From Thalassotalea_B sp049613795 (GTDB taxonomy: Bacteria > Pseudomonadota > Gammaproteobacteria > Enterobacterales > Alteromonadaceae): DNA of 64,000 nucleotides. The notes below the pieces were generated by a model. That model searched no databases. It was given only the letters and a program-made list of their open reading frames with translations, and was not told the DNA's origin. Each line of letters starts with the position of its first letter. Position 1 is the first letter of the stretch. The position numbers and the translations under genes are program-made. Below, piece after piece: positions 1-9,716 of the stretch. The stretch covers positions 1 through 64,000 of the forward strand of contig JBMZCX010000003.1 in NCBI GenBank assembly GCA_049613795.1, given 5' to 3'.

Positions 1-1288
1 GGCCACTACCAATTAATGTTGCCCCCTTAATTGGTGTGGTAATTTCACCATTTTCAATTAAATAGGCTTCAGAACTAGTAAAGACAAATTTACCCGAAGT
101 AATATCAACTTGTCCACCAGCAAAGTTAGGCGCATATATACCATTTTTAACTGAGGCAATAATATCTTTGGGGTCATGCTCGCCAGCTAACATATAGGTA
201 TTTGTCATACGCGGCATAGGTAAATGAGCATAAGATTCACGACGACCATTCCCTGTAGGTTTAACGCCCATTAACCCTGCATTATGCTTGTCTTGCATAT
301 AGCCTTTTAAAATGCCTTTTTCGATTAAAACATTGTATTGCGACGGTGTGCCTTCATCGTCTATCGACATTGAACCTCGGCGGTTTTGTAATGTACCGTC
401 ATCAACAATAGTACAATGCTCAGACGTTACTTGCTCGCCAATACGACCTGAAAAAGTAGACGAACCTTTACGATTAAAGTCACCCTCTAAGCCATGCCCT
501 ACGGCTTCATGCAATAACACACCAGGCCAGCCACTGCCCAATATCACAGGAAAGTTTCCTGCGGGCGCTTCAACAGCAACTAAACTCACTAGCGCTTGGC
601 GAACCGCCTCTTCGGCATAACTTAAGTAGCGCGCTTTACCGTTAACTGGTTCAAAAAAGTAACCGTAATCGGTACGTGCGCCACCACCAGAACTTGCGCG
701 TTCACGTTTGCCATTTTCTTCTACTAATACTGAACAGTTTAAACGCACTAAAGGACGAATATCGGTAGCATAAGTACCGTCACTCGCAGCCACTAATATT
801 TTTTCAAAAACCCCTGACAAGCTAACAATGACTTGCTTTACACGACTATCAACCGAGCGAGCATGTGCTTCAACCTCATGTAATAGTGTTATTTTTTGCT
901 CTTGGGCTAAACTACTTAGAGGATCGTTCGCTTGGTAGATAAGAGGCACTTGTTGTGCTTTAAACGCGTGAACTGTGCCACTCTTTCCTGCATTAGCAAT
1001 ACCTTTAGCAGCATCAGCTGCGGTGGTTAATGCTTCAGGTGAAATATCGTCAGAATAAGCAAAGCCCGTTTTTTCGCCTGAAATAGCACGAACACCAACG
1101 CCTCGCTCAATATTGTACGAACCTTCTTTAACAATACCATCTTCTAACATCCACGATTCATGGCTACTTGATTGGAAATAAAGATCCGCTAAATCAACTT
1201 GACGCTGATAAATGTTCGTCAGGGTTTTATTTAAAAAACTAGGATCTAATTGGCTATCAGCCAAGAGCTCTTGCTCTACACTATTCAT
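1..1288 (-). CDS. tldD: Metalloprotease TldD, C-terminus cut by window edge
   Basis: TldD is the zinc protease subunit of TldD/TldE, which degrades unfolded peptides and matures some modified peptides such as microcin B17; this is family knowledge. Reading from the ATG at 1288, 429 codons are present against about 481 in E. coli TldD, so only the C-terminal end lies outside the window. The zinc motif HEAVGHGLEGD is visible with H260, E261 and H265 (HExxxH). The start lies one base past the stop of the nitrilase gene, so it is the last gene seen of the run rng-yhdP-nit-tldD, as in enterobacteria apart from the inserted nit. tldE is not in the window. Confidence 0.95.
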   Translation of the reverse strand, partial: MNSVEQELLADSQLDPSFLNKTLTNIYQRQVDLADLYFQSSSHESWMLEDGIVKEGSYNIERGVGVRAISGEKTGFAYSDDISPEALTTAADAAKGIANAGKSGTVHAFKAQQVPLIYQANDPLSSLAQEQKITLLHEVEAHARSVDSRVKQVIVSLSGVFEKILVAASDGTYATDIRPLVRLNCSVLVEENGKRERASSGGGARTDYGYFFEPVNGKARYLSYAEEAVRQALVSLVAVEAPAGNFPVILGSGWPGVLLHEAVGHGLEGDFNRKGSSTFSGRIGEQVTSEHCTIVDDGTLQNRRGSMSIDDEGTPSQYNVLIEKGILKGYMQDKHNAGLMGVKPTGNGRRESYAHLPMPRMTNTYMLAGEHDPKDIIASVKNGIYAPNFAGGQVDITSGKFVFTSSEAYLIENGEITTPIKGATLIGSG

Positions 1289-1289
1289 A

Positions 1290-2132
1290 TCATTTCAACT
1301 TGGTTATAAACTGGTTATGTGCCTCTACAGGCATGGATTTTCGTATTTTTTGCAACTGTTCAAGTGAAAATGTAGCACTTACACTTCCCCGCTCTTGAGC
1401 CATTGAGCTTATTATTTCGCCCCATGGACTAATAATCATGCTGTGACCCCAAGTTTCTCGCCCATTCGCATGTTGCCCAGCTTGACCTGCGGCAACAATA
1501 TATACTTGGTTTTCAATCGCTCTACTTTGTAGTAATGCTTGCCAGTGAGCTTCACCCGTGACTTTAGTAAATGCACTTGGCACAGTAATAACATTAGCGC
1601 CTTGGCTTGCTAATGAACGAAAAAGCTCTGGAAATCTCAAATCATAACAAATAGATAACCCGAGATTAATATGGTCATTAATTTGAACTACCGCAGTGCT
1701 TTTTCCTGCAGCTGTATAACGAGATTCTAAATAGCTTTTTTCATTATCATCAACAGCAACGTCAAATAAATGCAACTTGTCATATCGGGCAATTTGCTCA
1801 CCTGTCGCAGAAAAAACACAACATGAATTTGTGAATTTATCACCTTGTTCCGTTAATAATGGAATGCTACCTGCCACTAGTGTTATTTTATATTTTTTTG
1901 CCAGCGAAGCGAGTTGCTTAATTAGGTTATTCTCTACGTGAGTTGCTTTTGCGAGCGCTAATTGATCGGCGTCTTTTCCACCAAAAAATAAACAACACTC
2001 GGGCAACAACACGAGATTTTCACCTTTAATAGATAGACAAGAAAGTTGCTCTTCAATAAATGTTAAATTTTTTTCAACATCAGGCAGCGAACGCATTTGT
2101 ATAACCGATAACGTTGTTACAGCATTATCCAT
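1290..2132 (-). CDS. Carbon-nitrogen hydrolase (Nit1 / deaminated glutathione amidase type)
   Basis: Nitrilase-superfamily amidase of 280 residues. The Glu-Lys-Cys triad can be seen as E45 (in LLPECC), K119 (in RYDKLHLFD) and C162 (in SICYDLRFPE). The RYDKLHLFD and CYDLRFPELFR segments are typical of the Nit1 branch, whose members hydrolyse deaminated glutathione, a side product of transaminases; the exact substrate is inferred from family. It overlaps the 3' end of yhdP by 8 bases and ends directly before tldD, so the genes are probably translationally coupled. The ATG at 2132 fits the family N-terminus. Confidence 0.88.
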   Translation of the reverse strand: MDNAVTTLSVIQMRSLPDVEKNLTFIEEQLSCLSIKGENLVLLPECCLFFGGKDADQLALAKATHVENNLIKQLASLAKKYKITLVAGSIPLLTEQGDKFTNSCCVFSATGEQIARYDKLHLFDVAVDDNEKSYLESRYTAAGKSTAVVQINDHINLGLSICYDLRFPELFRSLASQGANVITVPSAFTKVTGEAHWQALLQSRAIENQVYIVAAGQAGQHANGRETWGHSMIISPWGEIISSMAQERGSVSATFSLEQLQKIRKSMPVEAHNQFITKLK

Positions 2133-5100
2133 CCGATTTATTCGCTTTATTTAACTCATCTACTGGCGGTACCTTATTCGTACTTTCTTCTTTTATATCA
2201 CTTTCAACAATCTGTGGCGGAGATGAACGGCCAACGCTAATATTTTGGCTTTTGCGGTTTACTTCTTGTAAATTTGGTTCGTTTATATTGCCAGTAACTT
2301 CAAAGTTTAATTCTGACCATACTTTTGAAATTAACACTTCATCAAGTGCTAATGCCCCTAAAAAAGTCACGGGGTTAAGTGTTGCTATCCATGCAATAGC
2401 AGGTAAACTCGCGCTAAAGTTAGGTTTATAGGTCATTCGGTAATCTAAACTGCTTGTAATTAAATCAGTATTACCTTTAATTGATAAGTCTCCCGCAGGA
2501 CCTTTCATTTTAGCGTTGTCAGTATAGAGGACACCGTCTTTTATGTGAGCTTTCGCTTTTATTTCACTATAAAACATACCATCACTAAAAATATCGCGAA
2601 AATCTAACGTTAACTTTCGCACTAAAGATTGCAAGCTCAATAGCGAGAAAATACGTAGCCCCTTATCATCAACATCAGCTAAGTAGCCATCATCAAACTT
2701 AGTCGCCACATCGCCATTCAACGTTGCTAAGTTCCACTGATAGGGAGAACCTTGCCAGCTAACATTATAACTACCGTCAACCCCGCTATCCTTTATAAGT
2801 GAAGCAAAACCAAGCTGCTTAAACTCTTGTTCAAGATCGTCAACAGACAACTCCCCCTTAATTGAGGTTAGATGCTGCTGCTCCTGCCGTTGCCATTTCA
2901 GATCAAAATTTATATTGTTTTTTTTACGCTTCGCAACAAAATTACTCATTGAAAGGGTATTGTCATCATCTCGTTTAACAACAAAATTCACCTTACCTAA
3001 ATTCAACCCTTTATATTGGCATTGCAAACAACTAAAATTAATTGGTGGAATATTTGAGAATATTTTATCCGTGGTCGCATATTCAAGTTCAATGTCTTCA
3101 ATTGACGTGCCCGAGGCAATAGCTAATTCTGCACCTTCTTTCGTCGCCGTATCTGTTTTATTAAGGATATTGATAAAGTCAGCTTCAATGGAAATTCCCT
3201 GCTGATACCAATCTGGAAAAAATTTCAACTCAGCACGTGCTTGTACACTATTCAGTTCTAATATCCACCATGCTTGCTCGTCGTGCATGGAAAAAGACAC
3301 GTCATCAATAACTTCATCCAATACATTAAATTGTTTAACTTTCCCACTAATTTTTTGGGGTTTAGCTAATAACGGCTGTGCATTGCTCCCCCCCGCCTTG
3401 TCAGCTCCGCTGTTGGCAAAGTTATTAACTGAGTCGATAATATCGACAACTAAAGGCTGCCATTGAAGTAAATTAGCTTCGGCTAAGTTAGCGGTAATAT
3501 GAAAGCCTGTTAATGGCAGTAATACGTCTTCTTGCCCTAAAATTAAATGGGCACGCGTAAACATCACTTGTTCATGATCTAATACACCATAAAAATTCAT
3601 TTGGTTGCTAACAACGGCATCGATACTCGATTGTTTACTATCCCCTTGAACGTTAACACTAACGGTACGATTTTCTTTAGGCGCTTTGGTAAATGGAGCA
3701 GGTAAACTTAACTTCGTACCCGCTAAGTCAGAGTTAACCAATAATTCATACGAAAATTGACCATCTTCGCTATTTTCTAATGTTAAATCGCCCTGCCATG
3801 CTAAGACCCCTTCAGCATATTGAGTTAGTAATGGAGGAAGTTGGGCTCGCCAAGCCTTTTGCTGCCAATTAGCATTAATATTAAAGTTTGTTTGGTAATG
3901 CGTAGGGGTTGATTGTGCATTAACATTCAATACTAACGGCATTCCTCGCCACATTAACTCAATATCATTCGTTTTAATCACGTCATTTTCAAAGCTAAGC
4001 TGCCCATTCACTTGAGTGAAGTTCATTGTAGGTGCTTGTAACGCTACTGAGTTATTATTAAAATTAACTGCTCCAGTCGCCACTGTATTATCTGTATTTT
4101 GCAGAGGAATGGTTAAACCAAAATGCCCCGAAATGTTATCGCTAACCTCTACTTGTGTTAAAACCGCCCCCACACTGTTTGTTAACGGGCTTTTTTGCAT
4201 TAAACGGGTTACATCGCTCGCGTTAGTCTCATTAAATTCCGCATCTATTTGCAATAATTGACTACCAACCAGCTCATCTATTCTTGCGGTTACACCTGTA
4301 ACATCAACGCCCTCAAGCGACCCTGAACGCCCAGTTATCAGCATACTGTTATTTGTAAAATTTAAGTTACCACTAAAATTTTTAATTGCTGGCCATTGTT
4401 GATCAAACTTGAACGTTGATTGTTGCAATTCAGCATCGACGGTAAATACGCCCTGTCGTTGAGTAAATGGAAAGTCGGTTAATGGTCCATTAAACAGTAC
4501 CTTAGCCTGCTCAACATGCCCATTAACTAACGATTCGGTTAAATAATCAACTAAGCTTTGCCCCATTAATAAATGAGGATAATAATTAGGCACATGCTCT
4601 GCATTAACCTGTGTCACATCGGCTAACAAAGCCATTTTCACAGGGCTATCGCCTCTAGCATCAATAGCAACACTGCCAGCTAAATTAAGCTCTTCAGATA
4701 ATAACGCTATATTATCTACATGAGTTAACACACCATTTTCTTGAAAGAATACCGACACGGTTGCCGCTAAATTTTTATAAGGCATAACTCGAGGAAAATG
4801 TTTGTTAAAGTCAACTTCACCCTCATGACTTTGCACATTAATAGCGAGTTGATTATTATGGAAAGTAGCTTCACCAGCAAGGCCATTAATACTTGGTATA
4901 CCTTCATAATAATTTACAGCAAGTGCCGAAAACTGTGCATTTGCACTAAGCTCTCCCGCACGTGTTTGCCAAAAAATGTCACTTATATTGCCACTAGGGT
5001 TAAGCCCATAGAGAATTTTTCTAGCTTGTTTATTATCAGTAAGTAAAGGAGCTAACTGCGCAACTCCTGACATGTCTAACTCAGAAAGGTAGCCATTCAA

Positions 5101-6099
5101 TTGCCCAGCTTCAACATTCAATTCAAACGATAATGGCTGCCACTCACGATTGTTAGAACTGAAGATTAACGGCGATGTACTAACAGAGAATTCTTCACTG
5201 TTAGTAATATTGCTAAATAGTAGCTGCCCTTGCTTAATATTAAAGGTTTGAATACTTGCTAGGTGCTGCCATGCTATTTGGTTCTCACCTAAAGCCACTT
5301 GTATTTTATTAATTGCACCTTGGCCAATAGTTAGCCATGCATCAAAGTTAATAGACGAGTGAGTATCTTCATCTTTAATCGCCAGCACTTTATCAAGCCA
5401 TGGCGTAATATTTAATTGATTGGCCTCTACATAAAGCAACCCTTTCATTTCACTTAATTTTGTCCCTGTAACCATTAAGGAAAGATTAAGATTGTTGGAG
5501 GTTAAACCATCAACAAGTACTTGGCCTTCAGCACGGTGATGTTCGCCTTGATTCAGCCAATTTAATTCATTAACCAAAAACGTACGCTCACTTTTTTGAG
5601 TACGATAAATGACTTGACTATTGGTTAATGAGAAACGGTCAATACGCTGTAAAAATAAGTCAATAATATTATCAACAAGTGGGGCCTCACTGCTTTTTTC
5701 AGTACTAGTTACATTAATGAGGCTTTGATCAACTAGTATTTTTATCGCGTCTAAGGTGAGAGCTTTGGTCACTAACTCAAGGCGAGTAATACTACGCCAA
5801 AAGTCGAGATCAAAGTTAATGGTGCCAACAAAAACCTCAACATCTTTAGCTTGAATAAAACTCACATTCTTTGCGACTAATGAAGGGCCTGCACCATGCC
5901 AATCCATGTGCAAAGAACCAATCGTAACATTACTTTGGTAGGTGTTATTGATATAGTGTTGAAAATCGAGACGATAGTTATGAGCATAAGGCAGCAACAA
6001 CCTTAATGAACTGATTAATACCGCAATAGTAACCAACAAAATAGCAATTATTTTATAAAATCGGTTCAACCAGCGGTTAGACGTTCTCGAAATACCCAT
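2125..6099 (-). CDS. yhdP: YhdP family AsmA-like envelope protein
   Basis: A 1324-residue protein of the YhdP/TIGR02099 family (E. coli about 1266). These are inner-membrane anchored, periplasm-spanning AsmA-like proteins that help move phospholipid to the outer membrane; that role comes from E. coli. One N-terminal transmembrane segment is seen at about residues 14-36, followed by a very long beta-rich region with repeated short hydrophobic strands. The C-terminal AsmA-like part includes FDDGYLADVDDKGLRIFSLL and a region rich in GDLSIKGNTDL. A polar tail of about 50 residues follows. It lies 63 bases downstream of rng. Confidence 0.93.
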   Translation of the reverse strand: MGISRTSNRWLNRFYKIIAILLVTIAVLISSLRLLLPYAHNYRLDFQHYINNTYQSNVTIGSLHMDWHGAGPSLVAKNVSFIQAKDVEVFVGTINFDLDFWRSITRLELVTKALTLDAIKILVDQSLINVTSTEKSSEAPLVDNIIDLFLQRIDRFSLTNSQVIYRTQKSERTFLVNELNWLNQGEHHRAEGQVLVDGLTSNNLNLSLMVTGTKLSEMKGLLYVEANQLNITPWLDKVLAIKDEDTHSSINFDAWLTIGQGAINKIQVALGENQIAWQHLASIQTFNIKQGQLLFSNITNSEEFSVSTSPLIFSSNNREWQPLSFELNVEAGQLNGYLSELDMSGVAQLAPLLTDNKQARKILYGLNPSGNISDIFWQTRAGELSANAQFSALAVNYYEGIPSINGLAGEATFHNNQLAINVQSHEGEVDFNKHFPRVMPYKNLAATVSVFFQENGVLTHVDNIALLSEELNLAGSVAIDARGDSPVKMALLADVTQVNAEHVPNYYPHLLMGQSLVDYLTESLVNGHVEQAKVLFNGPLTDFPFTQRQGVFTVDAELQQSTFKFDQQWPAIKNFSGNLNFTNNSMLITGRSGSLEGVDVTGVTARIDELVGSQLLQIDAEFNETNASDVTRLMQKSPLTNSVGAVLTQVEVSDNISGHFGLTIPLQNTDNTVATGAVNFNNNSVALQAPTMNFTQVNGQLSFENDVIKTNDIELMWRGMPLVLNVNAQSTPTHYQTNFNINANWQQKAWRAQLPPLLTQYAEGVLAWQGDLTLENSEDGQFSYELLVNSDLAGTKLSLPAPFTKAPKENRTVSVNVQGDSKQSSIDAVVSNQMNFYGVLDHEQVMFTRAHLILGQEDVLLPLTGFHITANLAEANLLQWQPLVVDIIDSVNNFANSGADKAGGSNAQPLLAKPQKISGKVKQFNVLDEVIDDVSFSMHDEQAWWILELNSVQARAELKFFPDWYQQGISIEADFINILNKTDTATKEGAELAIASGTSIEDIELEYATTDKIFSNIPPINFSCLQCQYKGLNLGKVNFVVKRDDDNTLSMSNFVAKRKKNNINFDLKWQRQEQQHLTSIKGELSVDDLEQEFKQLGFASLIKDSGVDGSYNVSWQGSPYQWNLATLNGDVATKFDDGYLADVDDKGLRIFSLLSLQSLVRKLTLDFRDIFSDGMFYSEIKAKAHIKDGVLYTDNAKMKGPAGDLSIKGNTDLITSSLDYRMTYKPNFSASLPAIAWIATLNPVTFLGALALDEVLISKVWSELNFEVTGNINEPNLQEVNRKSQNISVGRSSPPQIVESDIKEESTNKVPPVDELNKANKSDG

Positions 6100-6162
6100 T
6101 TACACTCTTTACTAACATAAAATCAAAAAGGTGTTTGCGCTTGTTAGCGATAACACTTTCAT

Positions 6163-7626
6163 TTACATCATGACGACATCAAATTGTTCCTGATTATACA
6201 TGGTTTCAGTCTGTACTTTAATTTGCTTGCCAATAAAAACTTCTAACTCTGCTAAATTATGATATTCATCATTAATCAACGATTCACTAACAAGCGTAGA
6301 AGCATAGACAATAAACTTGTCTGCATCATAAGCGCGGTTTACTCGCACAATTTCTCTGAGAATTTCATAACACACAGTTTCAACGGTTTTTAAATTTCCT
6401 CGACCTGAGCAAACTTCACACTCACTACAAAGAATATGCTCAAGACTTTCACGCGTTCGCTTGCGTGTCATTTCGACTAAACCAAGCGCTGAAAAGCCAC
6501 TGATGCTAAATTTAACATTATCTTTAACCATAGCAGAATCAAGGCTATGTAACACTCTACGTTTATGATCAGCGTCTGTCATATCAATAAAGTCGACAAT
6601 AATAATACCGCCTAGGTTACGTAACCTAAGTTGCCTAGCAATTGCTTGAGTTGCCTCGATATTGGTATTAAAAATAGTTTCTTCTAAATTACGATGCCCA
6701 ACAAAAGCGCCCGTATTAATATCGATTGTTGTCATCGCTTCAGTTTGGTCAATAATTAATGAACCGCCTGACTTTAGCGTAATTTTACGGTGTAGTGCCC
6801 GCTGTATTTCATTTTCAACATCAAATAAATCAAAAATTGGTCGCTCGCCGGGGTAATATTCCATCACCTTGGTCAGTTCAGGCACAAATTCTTGAGTAAA
6901 TTCACCTAATTGATCAAACGTTAGTTTGGAATCAACTCGAATACGCTCTAACGAAATACCAACAAAGTCTCTTAATACACGAAAAGCAAGTGACAGGTCT
7001 TGATAAAGGGCTGCTTTAATTTGTTTTCGCTTTTTGCGCTCTAGTACTTTTGTCCAAACACGACACAAAAATTCAGCATCATGCTTTAACTCGTCTTCAC
7101 CAGCACCTTCTGCCGCGGTTCTAACAATAAACCCCTGATTTTCATTACAGTAAGGAGTAATAATATTTTTTAATCGAGTCCGCTCGCTTGGCTCTTCAAT
7201 ACGCTGCGAAATGCCCGCATGACTTGCGTTAGGCATTAACACTAAATAACGAGCAGCCACTGTAATGTCGGTAGTTAATCGCGCCCCTTTAGTACCTAAC
7301 GGGTCTTTTACCACTTGTACAACAATATACTGGCCTTCATGCACCAAGCTACGAATATCAGGCACATTATCTGAGCTATTATCGTCGTTTATTATCAAGC
7401 TAGAATTAATATCTGAAGCATGCAAAAAAGCCGCTTTGTCTAGATTAATGTCAACAAATGCTGCTTGCATACCCGGTAAAACACGGATCACTTTACCTAA
7501 ATAGATATTACCAACTAAGCCCCTACGCGCTTCACGTTCAACATGAACTTCTTGTAACACGCCATTTTCAATTAATGCCACGCGGGTTTCGCTTGGGGTA
7601 ACATTAATGAGTAGCTCTCCGTTCAT
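6163..7626 (-). CDS. rng: Ribonuclease G
   Basis: Endoribonuclease of the RNase E/G family, which matures the 5' end of 16S rRNA and cuts some mRNAs. It is 487 residues long (E. coli 489), so it lacks the RNase E scaffold tail. The S1 domain is at about residues 35-120. The catalytic metal-binding aspartates are D302 (TIDINTGAFVG) and D345 (IIIVDFIDM). The zinc-link cysteines lie at 400-406 in CSECEVCSGRG. It starts five bases after the maf stop, in the same operon. Confidence 0.97.
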   Translation of the reverse strand: MNGELLINVTPSETRVALIENGVLQEVHVEREARRGLVGNIYLGKVIRVLPGMQAAFVDINLDKAAFLHASDINSSLIINDDNSSDNVPDIRSLVHEGQYIVVQVVKDPLGTKGARLTTDITVAARYLVLMPNASHAGISQRIEEPSERTRLKNIITPYCNENQGFIVRTAAEGAGEDELKHDAEFLCRVWTKVLERKKRKQIKAALYQDLSLAFRVLRDFVGISLERIRVDSKLTFDQLGEFTQEFVPELTKVMEYYPGERPIFDLFDVENEIQRALHRKITLKSGGSLIIDQTEAMTTIDINTGAFVGHRNLEETIFNTNIEATQAIARQLRLRNLGGIIIVDFIDMTDADHKRRVLHSLDSAMVKDNVKFSISGFSALGLVEMTRKRTRESLEHILCSECEVCSGRGNLKTVETVCYEILREIVRVNRAYDADKFIVYASTLVSESLINDEYHNLAELEVFIGKQIKVQTETMYNQEQFDVVMM

Positions 7627-7631
7627 TATTT

Positions 7632-8222
7632 TTAACCTTTTTTCTGGATTGTGGTGGGTAAATTGAACTGAGCAAGCAACTGTGCAGTTTCAAATAGAGG
7701 CAAACCAACAACGGCACTATAACTACCGTTAATATGTGTAACAAATTGCCCGCCAACCCCCTGAATACCATAAGAGCCTGCTTTGTCTTGCGGTTCATTG
7801 GTATGCCAATAATTTTCAATTTCACTGACCGACAATGCTTTAAAAGTAACATCAGTAGTAACCACTATGGTTTGTGTTTTTTGCCCTTGAGCAACGGCTA
7901 CTGCGGTTAACACTTGATGGGTATTGTTTGATAACATCGTTAGCATTTTTAGGCTTTCTGTAAGATTTTCAGGCTTACCTAAAATAGTATTTTGATAAAC
8001 TACGCTAGTATCTGAACCGAGTACTGCTACGTTATTGGGTTGGTCTTGCGCTACATATTTCGCTTTTTCGAGCGCAAGTCTTGTTACATAATCGTGAGGG
8101 GTTTCATTACCCATAACCGTTTCATCTATATCAGCACTAATACTGTGAAATTGGTAACCAAGTTGGGTAAGCAGTTCTTTTCGTCTTGGCGATTGAGAAG
8201 CGAGTATAAGCGGTGAATTCAT
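7632..8222 (-). CDS. maf: Maf/YhdE nucleoside triphosphate pyrophosphatase
   Basis: Maf-like nucleotide pyrophosphatase of 196 residues. The N-terminal signature LASQSPRRKELL (about residues 7-18) and the later GSDTSV (D71) are the expected phosphate and metal contacts. Family members of the YhdE type hydrolyse dTTP, UTP and modified pyrimidine nucleotides and are thought to keep them out of nucleic acids. It sits between mreD and rng, as in E. coli, and starts one base after the mreD stop. The YhdE subtype (rather than YceF) is inferred from this context and from the SADIDET segment. Confidence 0.93.
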   Translation of the reverse strand: MNSPLILASQSPRRKELLTQLGYQFHSISADIDETVMGNETPHDYVTRLALEKAKYVAQDQPNNVAVLGSDTSVVYQNTILGKPENLTESLKMLTMLSNNTHQVLTAVAVAQGQKTQTIVVTTDVTFKALSVSEIENYWHTNEPQDKAGSYGIQGVGGQFVTHINGSYSAVVGLPLFETAQLLAQFNLPTTIQKKG

Positions 8223-8223
8223 A

Positions 8224-8703
8224 TTATTTAATCTTAAAATGTCGACGAATTTTTCTTAACAATAAAAATGCCCATGGCCACAACACAACAGTGGTGATCA
8301 CTGGGTATAAATACTGAGGTAAAAAAATGACATCGGTTAAGGCGCGCTGTAACCAAAAAACAATTAAATGATAAAGTGTCGATATAATGCCAACAATAAG
8401 CGCCTGTTGCCATATCGAAAAGTTGCGTATTTTTTGAAAGTTACCTGCAATAATATACACAGAAAATGCCAGTGCCGCCGCATGAATGCCCAAAATAGAG
8501 CCCAGTAAAATATCAATAAGTAAGCCTAAAATCCAAGCAGTAATAACATTCACTTTACTGGGCAGCGCTAAGCACCAATATAATGCCACCACTAATACCC
8601 AGTCAGGTCGAAAGGCATCAACATCAAGAGGCAATGGCATAATAGTAGCCGTTAATGCCACAATAAAAGTCAATAATACGATAATTCCGTTATGTGCAAA
8701 CAT
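8224..8703 (-). CDS. mreD: Rod shape-determining protein MreD
   Basis: Integral membrane protein of 159 residues with about five hydrophobic helices, the usual size for MreD (E. coli 162). It works with MreB and MreC in the elongasome that guides side-wall peptidoglycan synthesis. The ATG at 8703 lies two bases after the mreC stop, so the two are tightly coupled. Sequence identity in this family is low, so the call rests on topology, length and position between mreC and maf. Confidence 0.93.
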   Translation of the reverse strand: MFAHNGIIVLLTFIVALTATIMPLPLDVDAFRPDWVLVVALYWCLALPSKVNVITAWILGLLIDILLGSILGIHAAALAFSVYIIAGNFQKIRNFSIWQQALIVGIISTLYHLIVFWLQRALTDVIFLPQYLYPVITTVVLWPWAFLLLRKIRRHFKIK

Positions 8704-8705
8704 AA

Positions 8706-9575
8706 TTATTTGGCCTCTGCAGCATTATCAGGGCGAGAAGAAAACAAGCTACTTTTATGCTTTGGCCAAAGTAATAACAAGTACCTAAGTCGGTCAATTT
8801 GCGCCACAGGCTCACTTTGTACTTGTGCAAAAGGGCGTGACTCATCTTGTCGTACCGATTTAACTACTGCAACAGGATAGCCTTCAGGATATTTTCCACC
8901 TAAACCTGAAGTCACAAGCTTATCTCCCTGCTTAATATCAGCGCTATGTGGCACAAAATTATGAGTAAGTCGCTCAAGCGTACCTGCACCATTTGCCACT
9001 AAACGCACGCCATTGCGACTAATTCGAACAGGCACAGCTTGGGTAACATCAGTAATTAATAATACACGGCTAGTAATAGTACCAACATGCAGTACTTGGC
9101 CAACGATACCTTTGTCGTCAATAACCGCTTGTCCTTCAAATACACCGTCATTTGCTCCACGATTAATCACCACTTGGTGCGAGTAAGGATCGCTATCAAC
9201 GGATAAAATTTCAGCCACTTTAACTTGCGAATCACTACGAACAGGAGAAGATAATAACGAACGCAGTCGCGTATTTTCTTTTTTGAGCATGTTTAATTGC
9301 ATTAGCTGCTCACTAAATAATAACTCATTGGCTTTATATTGCTGGTTTTGATCAATTAAGGTTTGACGTGATACGAGATTTTCTTTGGCCCAATTAACCG
9401 CATTTTTAGGGGTAGAGGCTAAATACTGTAACGGGCTAACTAAAGATTGTAGATAACCTCGAACAATGTCGAAGCTGCCCATTTTGTGATCAAAAAAAAT
9501 AAATAATGCTGAAAGTAATAGCACCATAATGATTCTATGCTGTGGAGATGGACCGTGTTTAAATATCGGGTTCAT
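8706..9575 (-). CDS. mreC: Rod shape-determining protein MreC
   Basis: Periplasmic elongasome scaffold of 289 residues. It shows one N-terminal membrane helix (about residues 14-31), a coiled coil (about 65-110) and a beta-rich C-terminal domain with segments such as NRGANDGVFEGQAV and GIVGQVL that are typical of MreC. It links cytoplasmic MreB to the peptidoglycan synthases. A 141-base gap with a strong hairpin separates it from mreB, unlike the tight mreC-mreD junction. Confidence 0.96.
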   Translation of the reverse strand: MNPIFKHGPSPQHRIIMVLLLSALFIFFDHKMGSFDIVRGYLQSLVSPLQYLASTPKNAVNWAKENLVSRQTLIDQNQQYKANELLFSEQLMQLNMLKKENTRLRSLLSSPVRSDSQVKVAEILSVDSDPYSHQVVINRGANDGVFEGQAVIDDKGIVGQVLHVGTITSRVLLITDVTQAVPVRISRNGVRLVANGAGTLERLTHNFVPHSADIKQGDKLVTSGLGGKYPEGYPVAVVKSVRQDESRPFAQVQSEPVAQIDRLRYLLLLWPKHKSSLFSSRPDNAAEAK

Positions 9576-9622
9576 GTAAGTGTTTAGCTCTCCGCTAGCG
9601 ATCTATGCTATTAATAATAACG

Positions 9623-9650
9623 TTGGGCGATGATAAATATCATCGCCCAA
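9623..9650. other. Perfect 13-bp hairpin between mreB and mreC
   Basis: The arms 9623-9635 and 9638-9650 are exact inverted repeats around a two-base centre. No run of T follows on the minus strand, so it does not look like a classical terminator. It may be a processing, stability or partial attenuation element that sets mreB above mreC and mreD; this is inference from position. Confidence 0.6.
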
Positions 9651-9716
9651 TAAATGAAACGTCTAAATTTTTTAGTTAACTTATTCGCAATGAAGAAACT
9701 AACTATTTAACCTCTT

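Noticed and set aside
312..620. Open frame on the plus strand opposite tldD
   Set aside because: It is antisense to a well-supported conserved gene and its product has no recognisable features.
2915..3205. Open frame opposite yhdP
   Set aside because: Shadow of a long conserved gene; no ribosome site or family resemblance.
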